Below are positions 6,517 through 13,845 of a DNA stretch of 17,611 bases, piece after piece. The position numbers and the translations under genes were made by a program. Position 1 is the stretch's first letter. The number at the start of each line of letters is the position of its first letter. The notes under the pieces are model-generated. The model saw nothing but the letters and a program-made list of their open reading frames with translations. It had not been told where the DNA came from and did no database searches. The DNA is from Ilumatobacteraceae bacterium (GTDB taxonomy: Bacteria > Actinomycetota > Acidimicrobiia > Acidimicrobiales > Ilumatobacteraceae). The stretch is taken from positions 1-17,611 of the forward strand of contig JAIOXC010000014.1 of assembly GCA_021741795.1 (NCBI GenBank), read 5' to 3'.

Positions 6517-9156
6517 TTACGAACCGATGGCTTCAGTCGCCACTCGTCTGGCAATATCTAGTGCTTCGTCAAGCGCTGCGGGATTTTTCCCACCTGCTGT
6601 TGCAATATCGCCTTTACCACCTCCGCCACCGCCCACGGCCTTGGCAGCGTCCTTAATCAAGTCACCCGCCGACAGCGAAACACCGCTTGACACGGTTGCC
6701 ACGAGTGCAACGCCACCCGTATCGGTCACGCCGCCCAATACAACAAGCTGTACTTGCGAGTCTTGACGAATAGCAAGCGCCAACTCGCGCAAGTCGTTTG
6801 GTGTGATGCCATCAACCCGAGAGATCACAACACCATTGACATGCTGTGCTGCAAGTCCGCCTGCAAGTTGTCGGGCCTGAACACCACGCAACTGCTTGAT
6901 TTCGTCTTGTAAACCTTTGATTTCGCTCAATTTGCGCTTGACAGTTGCAACCATGTCCGACGAACTTGCACCCAACAAGTCTGCTGCAGAGTGCAGCGTG
7001 CGCGAGGCATCCAAGACAAAATTCAGTGCGTTCTCGCCCGTTACCGCCTCAATGCGTCGCAAATTCGATCCAATTGAAGACTCTGCAACGACCTTGATCA
7101 ATCCAATATCACCAGTGGCACGAACATGCGTGCCGCCACATAGCTCGATTGAATTTCCAGCCTCCAACACACGCACCATGTCACCGTATTTGTCACCAAA
7201 GAAGGCAATTGCTCCTGCAGCAGTTGCCTCGTCTTTAGAAGTTTCATAGTTTCGTGTCTGAGTATTGCGTAGCACTTCACTATTGGCGAGCCGTTCAATT
7301 TGCTCAATCTCGTCTTGCGTGACACTTGCGTAATGGCTGAAGTCGAAGCGGAGTCGCTCGTCTGACACCAGCGAACCTGCCTGTTTCACATGCTCACCCA
7401 ATACCTGGCGCAGCGCCCAATGCAATACGTGTGTTGCAGTGTGGTTGCGTCGAGTTGCATCACGAACAGTGACATCTACAGATGCCCGCACTTGCTGGCC
7501 AGGTTCAATAACTCCACGAGTCATCTCGCATGTATGTTTTCTCAAACCCGGCAAAGCAAAAGTCGTATCAACCACGCGCGCCTCGCCTGTTGAAGATATG
7601 AGTACTCCTGTATCGCCAATCTGGCCACCACTCTCGGCATAAAAAGCAGAGATGTCTAGAAAAATTTCAACCGTGTCGCCGCCTTCGACCGAATCACTCA
7701 CAACAGGCAATACAGCCAGAATCTTGCTTGTCGATTCTGTTGTGTCGTAGCCAACGAATGTAGTTGTGCCGTGTTGCTCCATCACAGCCCTATAGCTCTC
7801 GACAGATGAAACATCGACGGCTGCGCCCTTACGCGCACTCTTGGCACGTTTGCGCTGCGCTGACATTTCCTTTTCGAAACCTTCTACATCTACTTCAACA
7901 TTGCGCTCGCTGGCAATCTCTTGCGTCAACTCGAGCGGAAATCCATATGTGTCGTGCAACAAAAACGCGGTGCTTCCACCGAGCTTCTTCGCTCCACCCG
8001 ATAGTTCATCTTCAAGAATCGTGACGCCGGTCTTCAGAGTCTGGCGGAAACTTTCTTCTTCCTTGGTCAGTACCCCCAAGATGAAGTCTTTATTGGCATC
8101 AAGTTCGGGATATGCAGAGCGCATGACTTCGAGAGCCGTCTCCGTCAATTTCGGCATGACCAATTTTTCTGTGCCTAACAAATATGCGTGTCGCACTGCT
8201 CGTCGAATGATTCGTCGCAATACATAGCCTCGTCCCTCGTTAGACGGGAACACACCGTCATTGACGAGCATCGTTGCCGACCGTGCGTGCTCTGCCAATA
8301 CGCGCAAACTAAAGCTGTCTCGGTCGTCGTAATCACCAGCGCGATACTTGGCAGACGTGAGTGACTGTGCTTGTTGCACGAGTGGAAACAACACGTCTGT
8401 CTCCCACACCGAATCGGTGCCTTGCATCAAAGCAAGAATTCTTTCCAATCCCGCTCCGGTGTCAATTGATGGTTTTGGCAACGGCGTGCGGGATCCGTCC
8501 TTGGCCTGGTTGAACTGCATAAACACCAAGTTCCAAAATTCGAGAAAACGGTCGCCCTTCTTGTCGTTGAGCGGACCACCGTCAGGTCCGAAGGCTGCAC
8601 CGCGGTCGATATGAATTTCCGAACATGGTCCGCAGGGACCCGTATCTCCCATCTGCCAAAAATTGTCCGCATCACCAAGTCGCTGAATTCGGTTCATCGG
8701 CACACCAACGACGTCGTGCCAAATTTGCTCAGCCTCATCGTCGCTCTCGTGCACAGTGATCCACAGTTGGTCGCCGTCGAATCCAAAAACTTCGGTAACG
8801 AGTTCCCACGACCATGGGATTGCGTCGGATTTGAAATAATCACCAAAACTAAAGTTGCCCATCATTTCAAAGAACACAAGATGTCGCTTGGTGCGCCCAA
8901 CGTCATCAAGGTCATTGTGCTTGCCACCAGCACGTGCGCACTTTTGCACGCTGACCGCACGCTTGTATGGAGCAGCCTCGTCGCCGACAAAATACGGCTT
9001 GAACGGCACCATGCCGGCCACGGTAAAAAGTACGGTCGGATCGTGAGGGATCAGGCTCGCCGATTGCACAGGCGTGTGGCCCTTCGACGCAAAGAAGCCA
9101 GTAAAGGCCTCGCGAAGCTGATTGGCCGATGTGATTGAACTTGTATTTGCCGACAT
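6517..9156 (-). CDS. alaS: Alanine--tRNA ligase
   Basis: This enzyme charges tRNA-Ala and hydrolyses mischarged Ser- or Gly-tRNA-Ala. The 879-residue product is full length. The class II catalytic core covers about 1-245, with the segment from KCARAGGKHNDLDDVGRT (72-89) to FFEMMGNFSFGDYF, MGDTGPCGPCSE (169-180) and DTGAGLERILALMQG (232-246). The editing domain has zinc ligands in HTATH (H572, H576) and CGGTH (C673, H677). The C-Ala domain holds the run of six glycines at 842-847 that is normal in this family. The first possible start is TTG at 9163-9165; I prefer the ATG three codons later, which begins MSANTSS. No strong Shine-Dalgarno sequence precedes either. The gap to the upstream small gene is 33 bp. 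Confidence 0.98.
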   Translation of the reverse strand: MSANTSSITSANQLREAFTGFFASKGHTPVQSASLIPHDPTVLFTVAGMVPFKPYFVGDEAAPYKRAVSVQKCARAGGKHNDLDDVGRTKRHLVFFEMMGNFSFGDYFKSDAIPWSWELVTEVFGFDGDQLWITVHESDDEAEQIWHDVVGVPMNRIQRLGDADNFWQMGDTGPCGPCSEIHIDRGAAFGPDGGPLNDKKGDRFLEFWNLVFMQFNQAKDGSRTPLPKPSIDTGAGLERILALMQGTDSVWETDVLFPLVQQAQSLTSAKYRAGDYDDRDSFSLRVLAEHARSATMLVNDGVFPSNEGRGYVLRRIIRRAVRHAYLLGTEKLVMPKLTETALEVMRSAYPELDANKDFILGVLTKEEESFRQTLKTGVTILEDELSGGAKKLGGSTAFLLHDTYGFPLELTQEIASERNVEVDVEGFEKEMSAQRKRAKSARKGAAVDVSSVESYRAVMEQHGTTTFVGYDTTESTSKILAVLPVVSDSVEGGDTVEIFLDISAFYAESGGQIGDTGVLISSTGEARVVDTTFALPGLRKHTCEMTRGVIEPGQQVRASVDVTVRDATRRNHTATHVLHWALRQVLGEHVKQAGSLVSDERLRFDFSHYASVTQDEIEQIERLANSEVLRNTQTRNYETSKDEATAAGAIAFFGDKYGDMVRVLEAGNSIELCGGTHVRATGDIGLIKVVAESSIGSNLRRIEAVTGENALNFVLDASRTLHSAADLLGASSSDMVATVKRKLSEIKGLQDEIKQLRGVQARQLAGGLAAQHVNGVVISRVDGITPNDLRELALAIRQDSQVQLVVLGGVTDTGGVALVATVSSGVSLSAGDLIKDAAKAVGGGGGGKGDIATAGGKNPAALDEALDIARRVATEAIGS

Positions 9157-9189
9157 TTCTGACAAGTCTAGTTCTCGAGCAGTGCAGCC

Positions 9190-9432
9190 TTACTTGATAT
9201 TGCTCTGCTTCGACTCACCCTGTTGATGCACAAAACTGCTGTCTTTGGCACGCAGGTTGCGCACGATCTCTGCTCCCTGAGTGGCCAGTTTGACAGCGCC
9301 GTCATACAAATCGCTTGCCACTTGGGCAGGCGTGATCTGGCTCGCGGCATCCCGCGCCTTTTCCTTGACATAGCGCCAACCGAACACGCCGGCTAAGACT
9401 CCCATCGAAAACCAAAATAGACGCTTCATCAT
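9190..9432 (-). CDS. Small membrane-anchored protein, DUF6167-like
   Basis: The 80-residue product begins MMKRLFWFSMGVLAGVFGW: a basic start, a single hydrophobic segment (about 5-19) and then a charged, probably helical cytoplasmic part (YVKEKARDAASQITPAQVAS) that ends in a polar tail. Its function is unknown. In Streptomyces and related actinobacteria a small protein of the same layout (DUF6167) lies directly upstream of alaS, and both position and pattern match. I infer that it belongs to that family from memory and context, not from a database search. The frame extends upstream to 9537, but a strong GAGGTGG ribosome-binding site at 9439-9445 fixes the start at the ATG pair 9430-9432 or 9427-9429. 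The upstream part would also overlap rarA. Confidence 0.85.
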   Translation of the reverse strand: MMKRLFWFSMGVLAGVFGWRYVKEKARDAASQITPAQVASDLYDGAVKLATQGAEIVRNLRAKDSSFVHQQGESKQSNIK

Positions 9433-9438
9433 CTCAAA

Positions 9439-9445
9439 CCACCTC
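9439..9445 (-). promoter_or_regulatory. Strong ribosome-binding site of the DUF6167-like gene
   Basis: GAGGTGG on the minus strand lies 6 bases before the first ATG and 9 bases before the second. It is the closest match to the anti-Shine-Dalgarno sequence that I see before any gene in the window, and it rules out the longer upstream reading frame. Confidence 0.8.
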
Positions 9446-9461
9446 GTTGTGTGCTGACAGC

Positions 9462-9477
9462 CAGACGTACCTGTCTG
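9462..9477 (-). other. Inverted repeat between rarA and the DUF6167-like gene
   Basis: CAGAC and GTCTG form a perfect 5-bp stem around a six-base loop, 13 bases after the rarA stop (TAG followed at once by an in-frame TGA). No T-run follows, so it is not a standard terminator. It could be an RNA processing or stability element, or chance. Confidence 0.3.
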
Positions 9478-9490
9478 ACTCTTGATATCA

Positions 9491-10780
9491 CTAGCTGCGC
9501 GGCGGCTTGTAATACGGATCACTCCGCCGAACAGCACCTTCAGTCTGCGCAGGAAGATAGTCCTGTTCCACTTTCTGACTCGAATTCTTTTTGCTACTGG
9601 CCTTTTCGTTCATCTGCTCATCGTGGGGTGAGCGATATTCGGTGCCATGACCCAAGACTTCGGCGCCCGCATAATGCGCATCCCGAAGATGCGCAGGCAC
9701 CTCAACATCTACACCTTGGCGAATATCGCTTCGTGCATTCCAAATTGCAACCGCAGAGCCATTGCTCTTTGATGCTTGGGCAAGATACACAACTGCCTGC
9801 GCAAGATTAAGTTGCGCTTCGGGAAGACCAACATGATCGACTGCTTGGGCTGCAGCAACCGCAACCACTAGTGCTTGTGGGTCTGCCATGCCGATGTCTT
9901 CAGAAGCCAAGATGATGAGCCGACGCGCAATGAAGCGCGGATCATCCCCTGCTTCGAGCATTCGTGCAAGCCAAAAAATTCCGGCATCGACGTTGCTCCC
10001 CCTAATGCTTTTAATAAAAGCAGAGACAACGTCATAGTGATCATCACGGCCATAATTCAATGCACTCACTCCAAGTGCTGCCTCAACATGAGCAGTAGTC
10101 ACTTTGTTTGGTCGTGCCAATGCGCATGCAACTTCGAGAGCAGTAAGCCCTTGTCGCCCATCTCCGGCCGCACGTTGAGAAAGTATTGTCAGAGCATCAT
10201 CATCAGCAGTCATACCTTCTGCCGTTAATCCACGTTCCAACAAACTGCGAATTGCGCCAACACCAAGAGTCTCGAGTCGAAACATTGTGCTTCGACTTCG
10301 CAATGGGCCATTGACTTCGAAAAATGGGTTCTCTGTCGTTGCGCCGATCAACGTGATGATGCCACTTTCAACCGACGGAAGCAGAGCATCTTGTTGCGAT
10401 GTTGAGAAGCGATGAATCTCGTCGACAAAAACAATCGTTGAGCGCCCATGTTGCCCGAGTCGATCTGTTGCTCGCTCAATTGCTTCACGCACATCTTTGA
10501 CACCCGACGTCACTGCAGACAACCTCTCGAATGCGCGATTGGTACTTGATGCAACAACTTCGGCAAGAGTTGTCTTGCCAGTGCCCGGTGGCCCCCACAG
10601 AATGACTGACGACAATCGATCGGCCTCTATCAATTTGCGTAATGGTGCGCCTTGCGCAATCAAATGCTCTTGACCGACTATCTCATCCAGTGTGCGTGGT
10701 CGCAGCCGTGCCGCAAGCGGTGCCTGTGAGCGAAGCCTGTCAGCCACCGCCGCAGAGAAAAGGTCGTCGGCCTGAGTCAA
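9491..10780 (-). CDS. rarA: Replication-associated recombination protein A (MgsA/RarA-type AAA+ ATPase)
   Basis: RarA is a tetrameric, clamp-loader-like ATPase that acts at stalled replication forks. The 429-residue product contains PLAARLRPRTLDEIVGQ (21-37), Walker A GPPGTGKT (63-70), Walker B IVFVDEIHRF (116-125), sensor 1 GATTENP (146-152) and the LRSRS arginine element (160-164). The C-terminal oligomerisation region includes ASEDIGMADPQAL and the SPHD motif near 384-387. The open frame reaches back to 10870, but that would overlap aspS by 77 bp. A TTG at 10778-10780, with AGAGAG nine bases upstream and 13 bp after the aspS stop, gives the family N-terminus MTQADDLFSAAVADRL, so TTG is my choice. 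The tail after SPHD has a Lys/Ser/Asn-rich insertion (about 392-403). Confidence 0.94.
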   Translation of the reverse strand: MTQADDLFSAAVADRLRSQAPLAARLRPRTLDEIVGQEHLIAQGAPLRKLIEADRLSSVILWGPPGTGKTTLAEVVASSTNRAFERLSAVTSGVKDVREAIERATDRLGQHGRSTIVFVDEIHRFSTSQQDALLPSVESGIITLIGATTENPFFEVNGPLRSRSTMFRLETLGVGAIRSLLERGLTAEGMTADDDALTILSQRAAGDGRQGLTALEVACALARPNKVTTAHVEAALGVSALNYGRDDHYDVVSAFIKSIRGSNVDAGIFWLARMLEAGDDPRFIARRLIILASEDIGMADPQALVVAVAAAQAVDHVGLPEAQLNLAQAVVYLAQASKSNGSAVAIWNARSDIRQGVDVEVPAHLRDAHYAGAEVLGHGTEYRSPHDEQMNEKASSKKNSSQKVEQDYLPAQTEGAVRRSDPYYKPPRS

Positions 10781-10793
10781 TCGCTCGTGCTCT

Positions 10794-12581
10794 CTAGCTC
10801 TTTGCAGGAGGAGGCAACAACCGAATACCCAACTCGTTGAGCTGTGCAGGATCAACCGGGGTTGGGGCATTAGTCATTGGATCGCTACCCGACTGCGTTT
10901 TTGGAAATGCAATCACTTCGCGAATATTTTCTTCTCCTGCCAAGATCGCCACAAGACGATCAGTTCCGAATGCAAATCCACCGTGTGGTGGTGCACCATA
11001 TTTAAAAGGCTGCAAAAAGAAACCGAATCGACGATCGGCATCTTCATCCGAAATGCCCAGTTGACGAAACACACGTCGTTGCATCTCTGGGTCATGAATT
11101 CGGATTGAACCAGAGCCCAATTCCCATCCGTTAAGCACCAAGTCATACGCGAGAGCGCGAACGCTCATTGGGTCTGACTCGAGGCGCTCGATGTCGTCTG
11201 GGTGTGGCTGACAAAACGGGTGGTGTCCTGGCTGGGGCTTGCCAGTTGTTGCATTGACGCCTACGAACAATGGGAAGTCGATCACCCAGACATATCGATA
11301 CGGACCTTCGTGTACTGGAGGTCGTCCAATGTCATTTCGCAAATGACCAAGTACTTCGCATGTTGTCGACCATTCGTCCGCCACCAGCAGCAGCAAGTCG
11401 CCCGACTTTGCCTGCATCTGTTGCAGTAGTGCAGCACGCTCGGCATCACTCAAAAATTTGGCAACTGGTGAATCCAAGGCAAGATCATCGCCAACCTTGA
11501 TCCAGACCAAACCTTTTGCGCCCATCTGTTTTGCACGATCAGTAAACGCATCCAGTTTGCTGCGTCCAGATGCTGCTGCTTCTGAGTATGTCGCTGAGTC
11601 AACTCGCAATCCTTTAATCGATTTGGCTGTTGCAAATGCCTTAAATTCGGTTGCCGCGAAAACGTTTGTGAGTTCGATCAGTTCCATTCCAAAACGCAAG
11701 TCTGGTTTGTCGCTGCCAAAGCGATTCATCGCATCGTGCCATGTGATTTGCTCGATCGGTGGCGGGGTCTGACCAAGTGCGGCTTCGGCTGCTGCGACAA
11801 CTGCTTTGCTAATCGCAGCGAGTACATCGTCTTTGGTTACAAAACTCATTTCGGCATCGAGCTGCATGAACTCGTACTGGCGATCTGCTCGCAAGTCTTC
11901 GTCTCGCAAGCATCGGGCAATTTGGTAGTAGCGGTCGATACCAGCAACCATCAATAACTGTTTCCACAACTGCGGCGACTGTGGCAACGCATAAAACGAT
12001 CCGGGTTCTTTGCGCGACGGAACCAAAAATTCACGCGCACCTTCTGGAGTAGATGGCATCAAAAATGGAGTCTCAACCTCAACAAAATTTTGGGCTTCCA
12101 TAGCGCCACGAATTGCCGAGTTGACTTTGGCACGAATCCGCAAGTTCTTCTGCATTCGCTCGCGGCGAATGTCGAGATAGCGAAACTTGAGGCGAACGCC
12201 TTCATCCACATCGTCCGCACGAGCATCGATGGGAAACGGTGGAGACTCCGCCGCGTTAAGGACGGTGAGTTGACACTCGACCAATTCGACGCCACCAGTT
12301 GGAAGGTTGGCATTGACTGTGCCCTCTGGGCGTGCCTGGACCTTGCCAGTGATCTGCACAACCCACTCGTTGCGCACATCTTTTACATCGCTGACCACGC
12401 ACTGCACTACCCCGGAATAGTCACGTACATCGAGAAACGCCAGATGCTCGCCGTGTTCGCGGCGGCGTGCAATCCAACCACACAATGTGACGGTTTGACC
12501 AATGTGCTCGGGGCGCAGGCTGCCACACAACTGTGTGCGCAACGCCGTCGCGTTAAGTGAAGGGATTAGAGATCCGGACAT
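10794..12581 (-). CDS. aspS: Aspartate--tRNA ligase (bacterial type)
   Basis: This class IIb synthetase charges tRNA-Asp; in genomes lacking asparaginyl-tRNA synthetase it may also charge tRNA-Asn for GatCAB amidation, which cannot be judged here. Of 595 residues, the OB-fold anticodon domain is about 20-110 (TVTLCGWIARRREHG). Motif 1 is near 166-175, with the flipping loop STPEGAREF (177-185). QSPQLWKQLLMVAG starts at 201, and motif 2 is RYYQIARCLRDEDLRADRQ (217-235). A bacterial-type GAD insertion lies in the middle, and motif 3 GFAFGTDRLVAIL is near the end. The frame could open at TTG 12621-12623, but the ATG at 12579-12581, with a GAG/TGAG-rich ribosome-binding site and 10 bp after the hisS stop, is the better start. 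Confidence 0.97.
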   Translation of the reverse strand: MSGSLIPSLNATALRTQLCGSLRPEHIGQTVTLCGWIARRREHGEHLAFLDVRDYSGVVQCVVSDVKDVRNEWVVQITGKVQARPEGTVNANLPTGGVELVECQLTVLNAAESPPFPIDARADDVDEGVRLKFRYLDIRRERMQKNLRIRAKVNSAIRGAMEAQNFVEVETPFLMPSTPEGAREFLVPSRKEPGSFYALPQSPQLWKQLLMVAGIDRYYQIARCLRDEDLRADRQYEFMQLDAEMSFVTKDDVLAAISKAVVAAAEAALGQTPPPIEQITWHDAMNRFGSDKPDLRFGMELIELTNVFAATEFKAFATAKSIKGLRVDSATYSEAAASGRSKLDAFTDRAKQMGAKGLVWIKVGDDLALDSPVAKFLSDAERAALLQQMQAKSGDLLLLVADEWSTTCEVLGHLRNDIGRPPVHEGPYRYVWVIDFPLFVGVNATTGKPQPGHHPFCQPHPDDIERLESDPMSVRALAYDLVLNGWELGSGSIRIHDPEMQRRVFRQLGISDEDADRRFGFFLQPFKYGAPPHGGFAFGTDRLVAILAGEENIREVIAFPKTQSGSDPMTNAPTPVDPAQLNELGIRLLPPPAKS

Positions 12582-12591
12582 GTACTCACTC

Positions 12592-13845
12592 TCATTTCTG
12601 TAGTTCGCTGCGTATTGCTGCAACGAGCTGATCTTGTGCGATTGCGTATTGTTGACCAGAATTCATCGGACGCACGATGATATGCCCTGCGGCTACTTCA
12701 TCGGTACCAATGATCAACGCGATTGCGGCGCCACTTCTGTCGGCCGCCTTCATCTGTGCCTTCATGCTTCGATTGTCAAAGGCTCGATCGACACTGATTG
12801 CATTGTTGCGCAGCAAATTGCATACTTGCGCAGCATGCAATCCACCAGTGGTATCGACAACAAACACAGACACATTGGTATTGGGTGCTGCAAAAACATT
12901 TTCGGCATCACAGGCCAGCAGCGTGCGGTCAAGCCCGAGAGCAAAGCCAATACCAGGCGTAGCCGGGCCTCCCAATTGCTCAACCAAACCGTCATAGCGG
13001 CCACCTCCACCGATAGCAGTGTGAGCCGCCTTGAGTGCCGTCGAGACAAATTCAAATGTCGTTCGGCGGTAGTAATCAAGACCACGCACCAACCGATCAT
13101 CAATTGCATACTTCACGCCAAGTGCATCAAGAGCGCGCAAGACCGAATCAAAATGATTCGCTGCATCCGCACTCAAGTAATCCCGAATCTTCGGTGCAGC
13201 ATTGATCAGCACCTGATCTTCACGACGCTTTGAGTCGAGAACGCGCAAAGGGTTCTTCGTCAATGTGATTTGCGATTCTTCGGAAAGTTGCGCAAGGTTG
13301 GCAGAAAAATACTCATGAAGTGCTGCCGAATACTTTTCGCGATCACCATCATCGCCAAGTGAATTGACCGCCAACTGCACATCCTTCAAACCAAGTCTCG
13401 TGAAGAACGTTGCAGCGAGTGCAATCACTTCAGCATCCAAAAGTGGGTCCTCGACACCCAGCACTTCAATACCGACCTGATCAAATTGCCGATATCTACC
13501 CTGCTGAGGTTTTTCGTAACGAAAATTTGGGCCCGAATACCACACCTTCCAAGGAGTAGTTGGTCGGTGCTCAACAAAAGCCCTGCACACGCTTGCAGTC
13601 TGCTCTGGGCGCAAGGCAATCCGACGACCGCCCTTGTCCTCAAAGTCATACATCTCTTTGGTCACTACTTCAGTTGCTTCACCGAGGCGCAAAAACACTC
13701 CGAGGTCTTCGAACATCGGCGGAATGATCAACTGATAGCCAGCATCCTGCACAACCGAGGCAAATATCTCTTGAAATTGACGCCAGCGCGCGGCATCGGG
13801 AGCCAAAATGTCCCGTGTTCCTGGGCTAGTTGAAAAAACCGTCAC
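12592..13845 (-). CDS. hisS: Histidine--tRNA ligase
   Basis: This class II synthetase charges tRNA-His. The 417-residue product has the N-terminal PGTRDILAPDA (8-18), LRPEQT (78-83), motif 2 FRYEKPQQGRYRQFDQVG (108-125), the histidine-binding RGLDYY (254-259) and GGGGRYDG (279-286), motif 3 PGIGFALGLDR (297-307), and a C-terminal anticodon-binding domain of about 90 residues. The short paralogue HisZ is excluded by the intact motifs and the anticodon domain. It starts with GTG at 13843-13845 in a GTGA overlap with the rel stop, so translation is probably coupled to rel. There is no T-box leader, as expected for a gene inside an operon. Confidence 0.97.
   Translation of the reverse strand: MTVFSTSPGTRDILAPDAARWRQFQEIFASVVQDAGYQLIIPPMFEDLGVFLRLGEATEVVTKEMYDFEDKGGRRIALRPEQTASVCRAFVEHRPTTPWKVWYSGPNFRYEKPQQGRYRQFDQVGIEVLGVEDPLLDAEVIALAATFFTRLGLKDVQLAVNSLGDDGDREKYSAALHEYFSANLAQLSEESQITLTKNPLRVLDSKRREDQVLINAAPKIRDYLSADAANHFDSVLRALDALGVKYAIDDRLVRGLDYYRRTTFEFVSTALKAAHTAIGGGGRYDGLVEQLGGPATPGIGFALGLDRTLLACDAENVFAAPNTNVSVFVVDTTGGLHAAQVCNLLRNNAISVDRAFDNRSMKAQMKAADRSGAAIALIIGTDEVAAGHIIVRPMNSGQQYAIAQDQLVAAIRSELQK

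Noticed and set aside
6616..6633. Run of six glycine codons in alaS, at first sight a simple-sequence expansion
   Set aside because: A glycine-rich stretch at this point of the C-Ala domain is a normal conserved trait of alanyl-tRNA synthetases, and the codons are mixed (GGT, GGC, GGA).
8611..9138. Plus-strand open frame of 175 codons opposite the alaS catalytic core
   Set aside because: The minus strand holds the most conserved part of alaS here, and the antisense product shows no recognisable motif.
9462..9477. Hairpin after rarA as an intrinsic terminator
   Set aside because: The stem has only five base pairs and no T-run follows on the minus strand.
10781..10870. Upstream extension of rarA by 30 codons
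   Set aside because: It would overlap the aspS 3' end by 77 bp and adds residues unlike any RarA N-terminus. The TTG at 10778-10780 gives the expected start.
12634..13233. Plus-strand open frame of 199 codons opposite hisS
   Set aside because: It is antisense to the conserved anticodon-binding and active-site regions of hisS, has a Cys/Ile/His-rich composition unlike a real protein, and no domain I recognise. It is a shadow frame.
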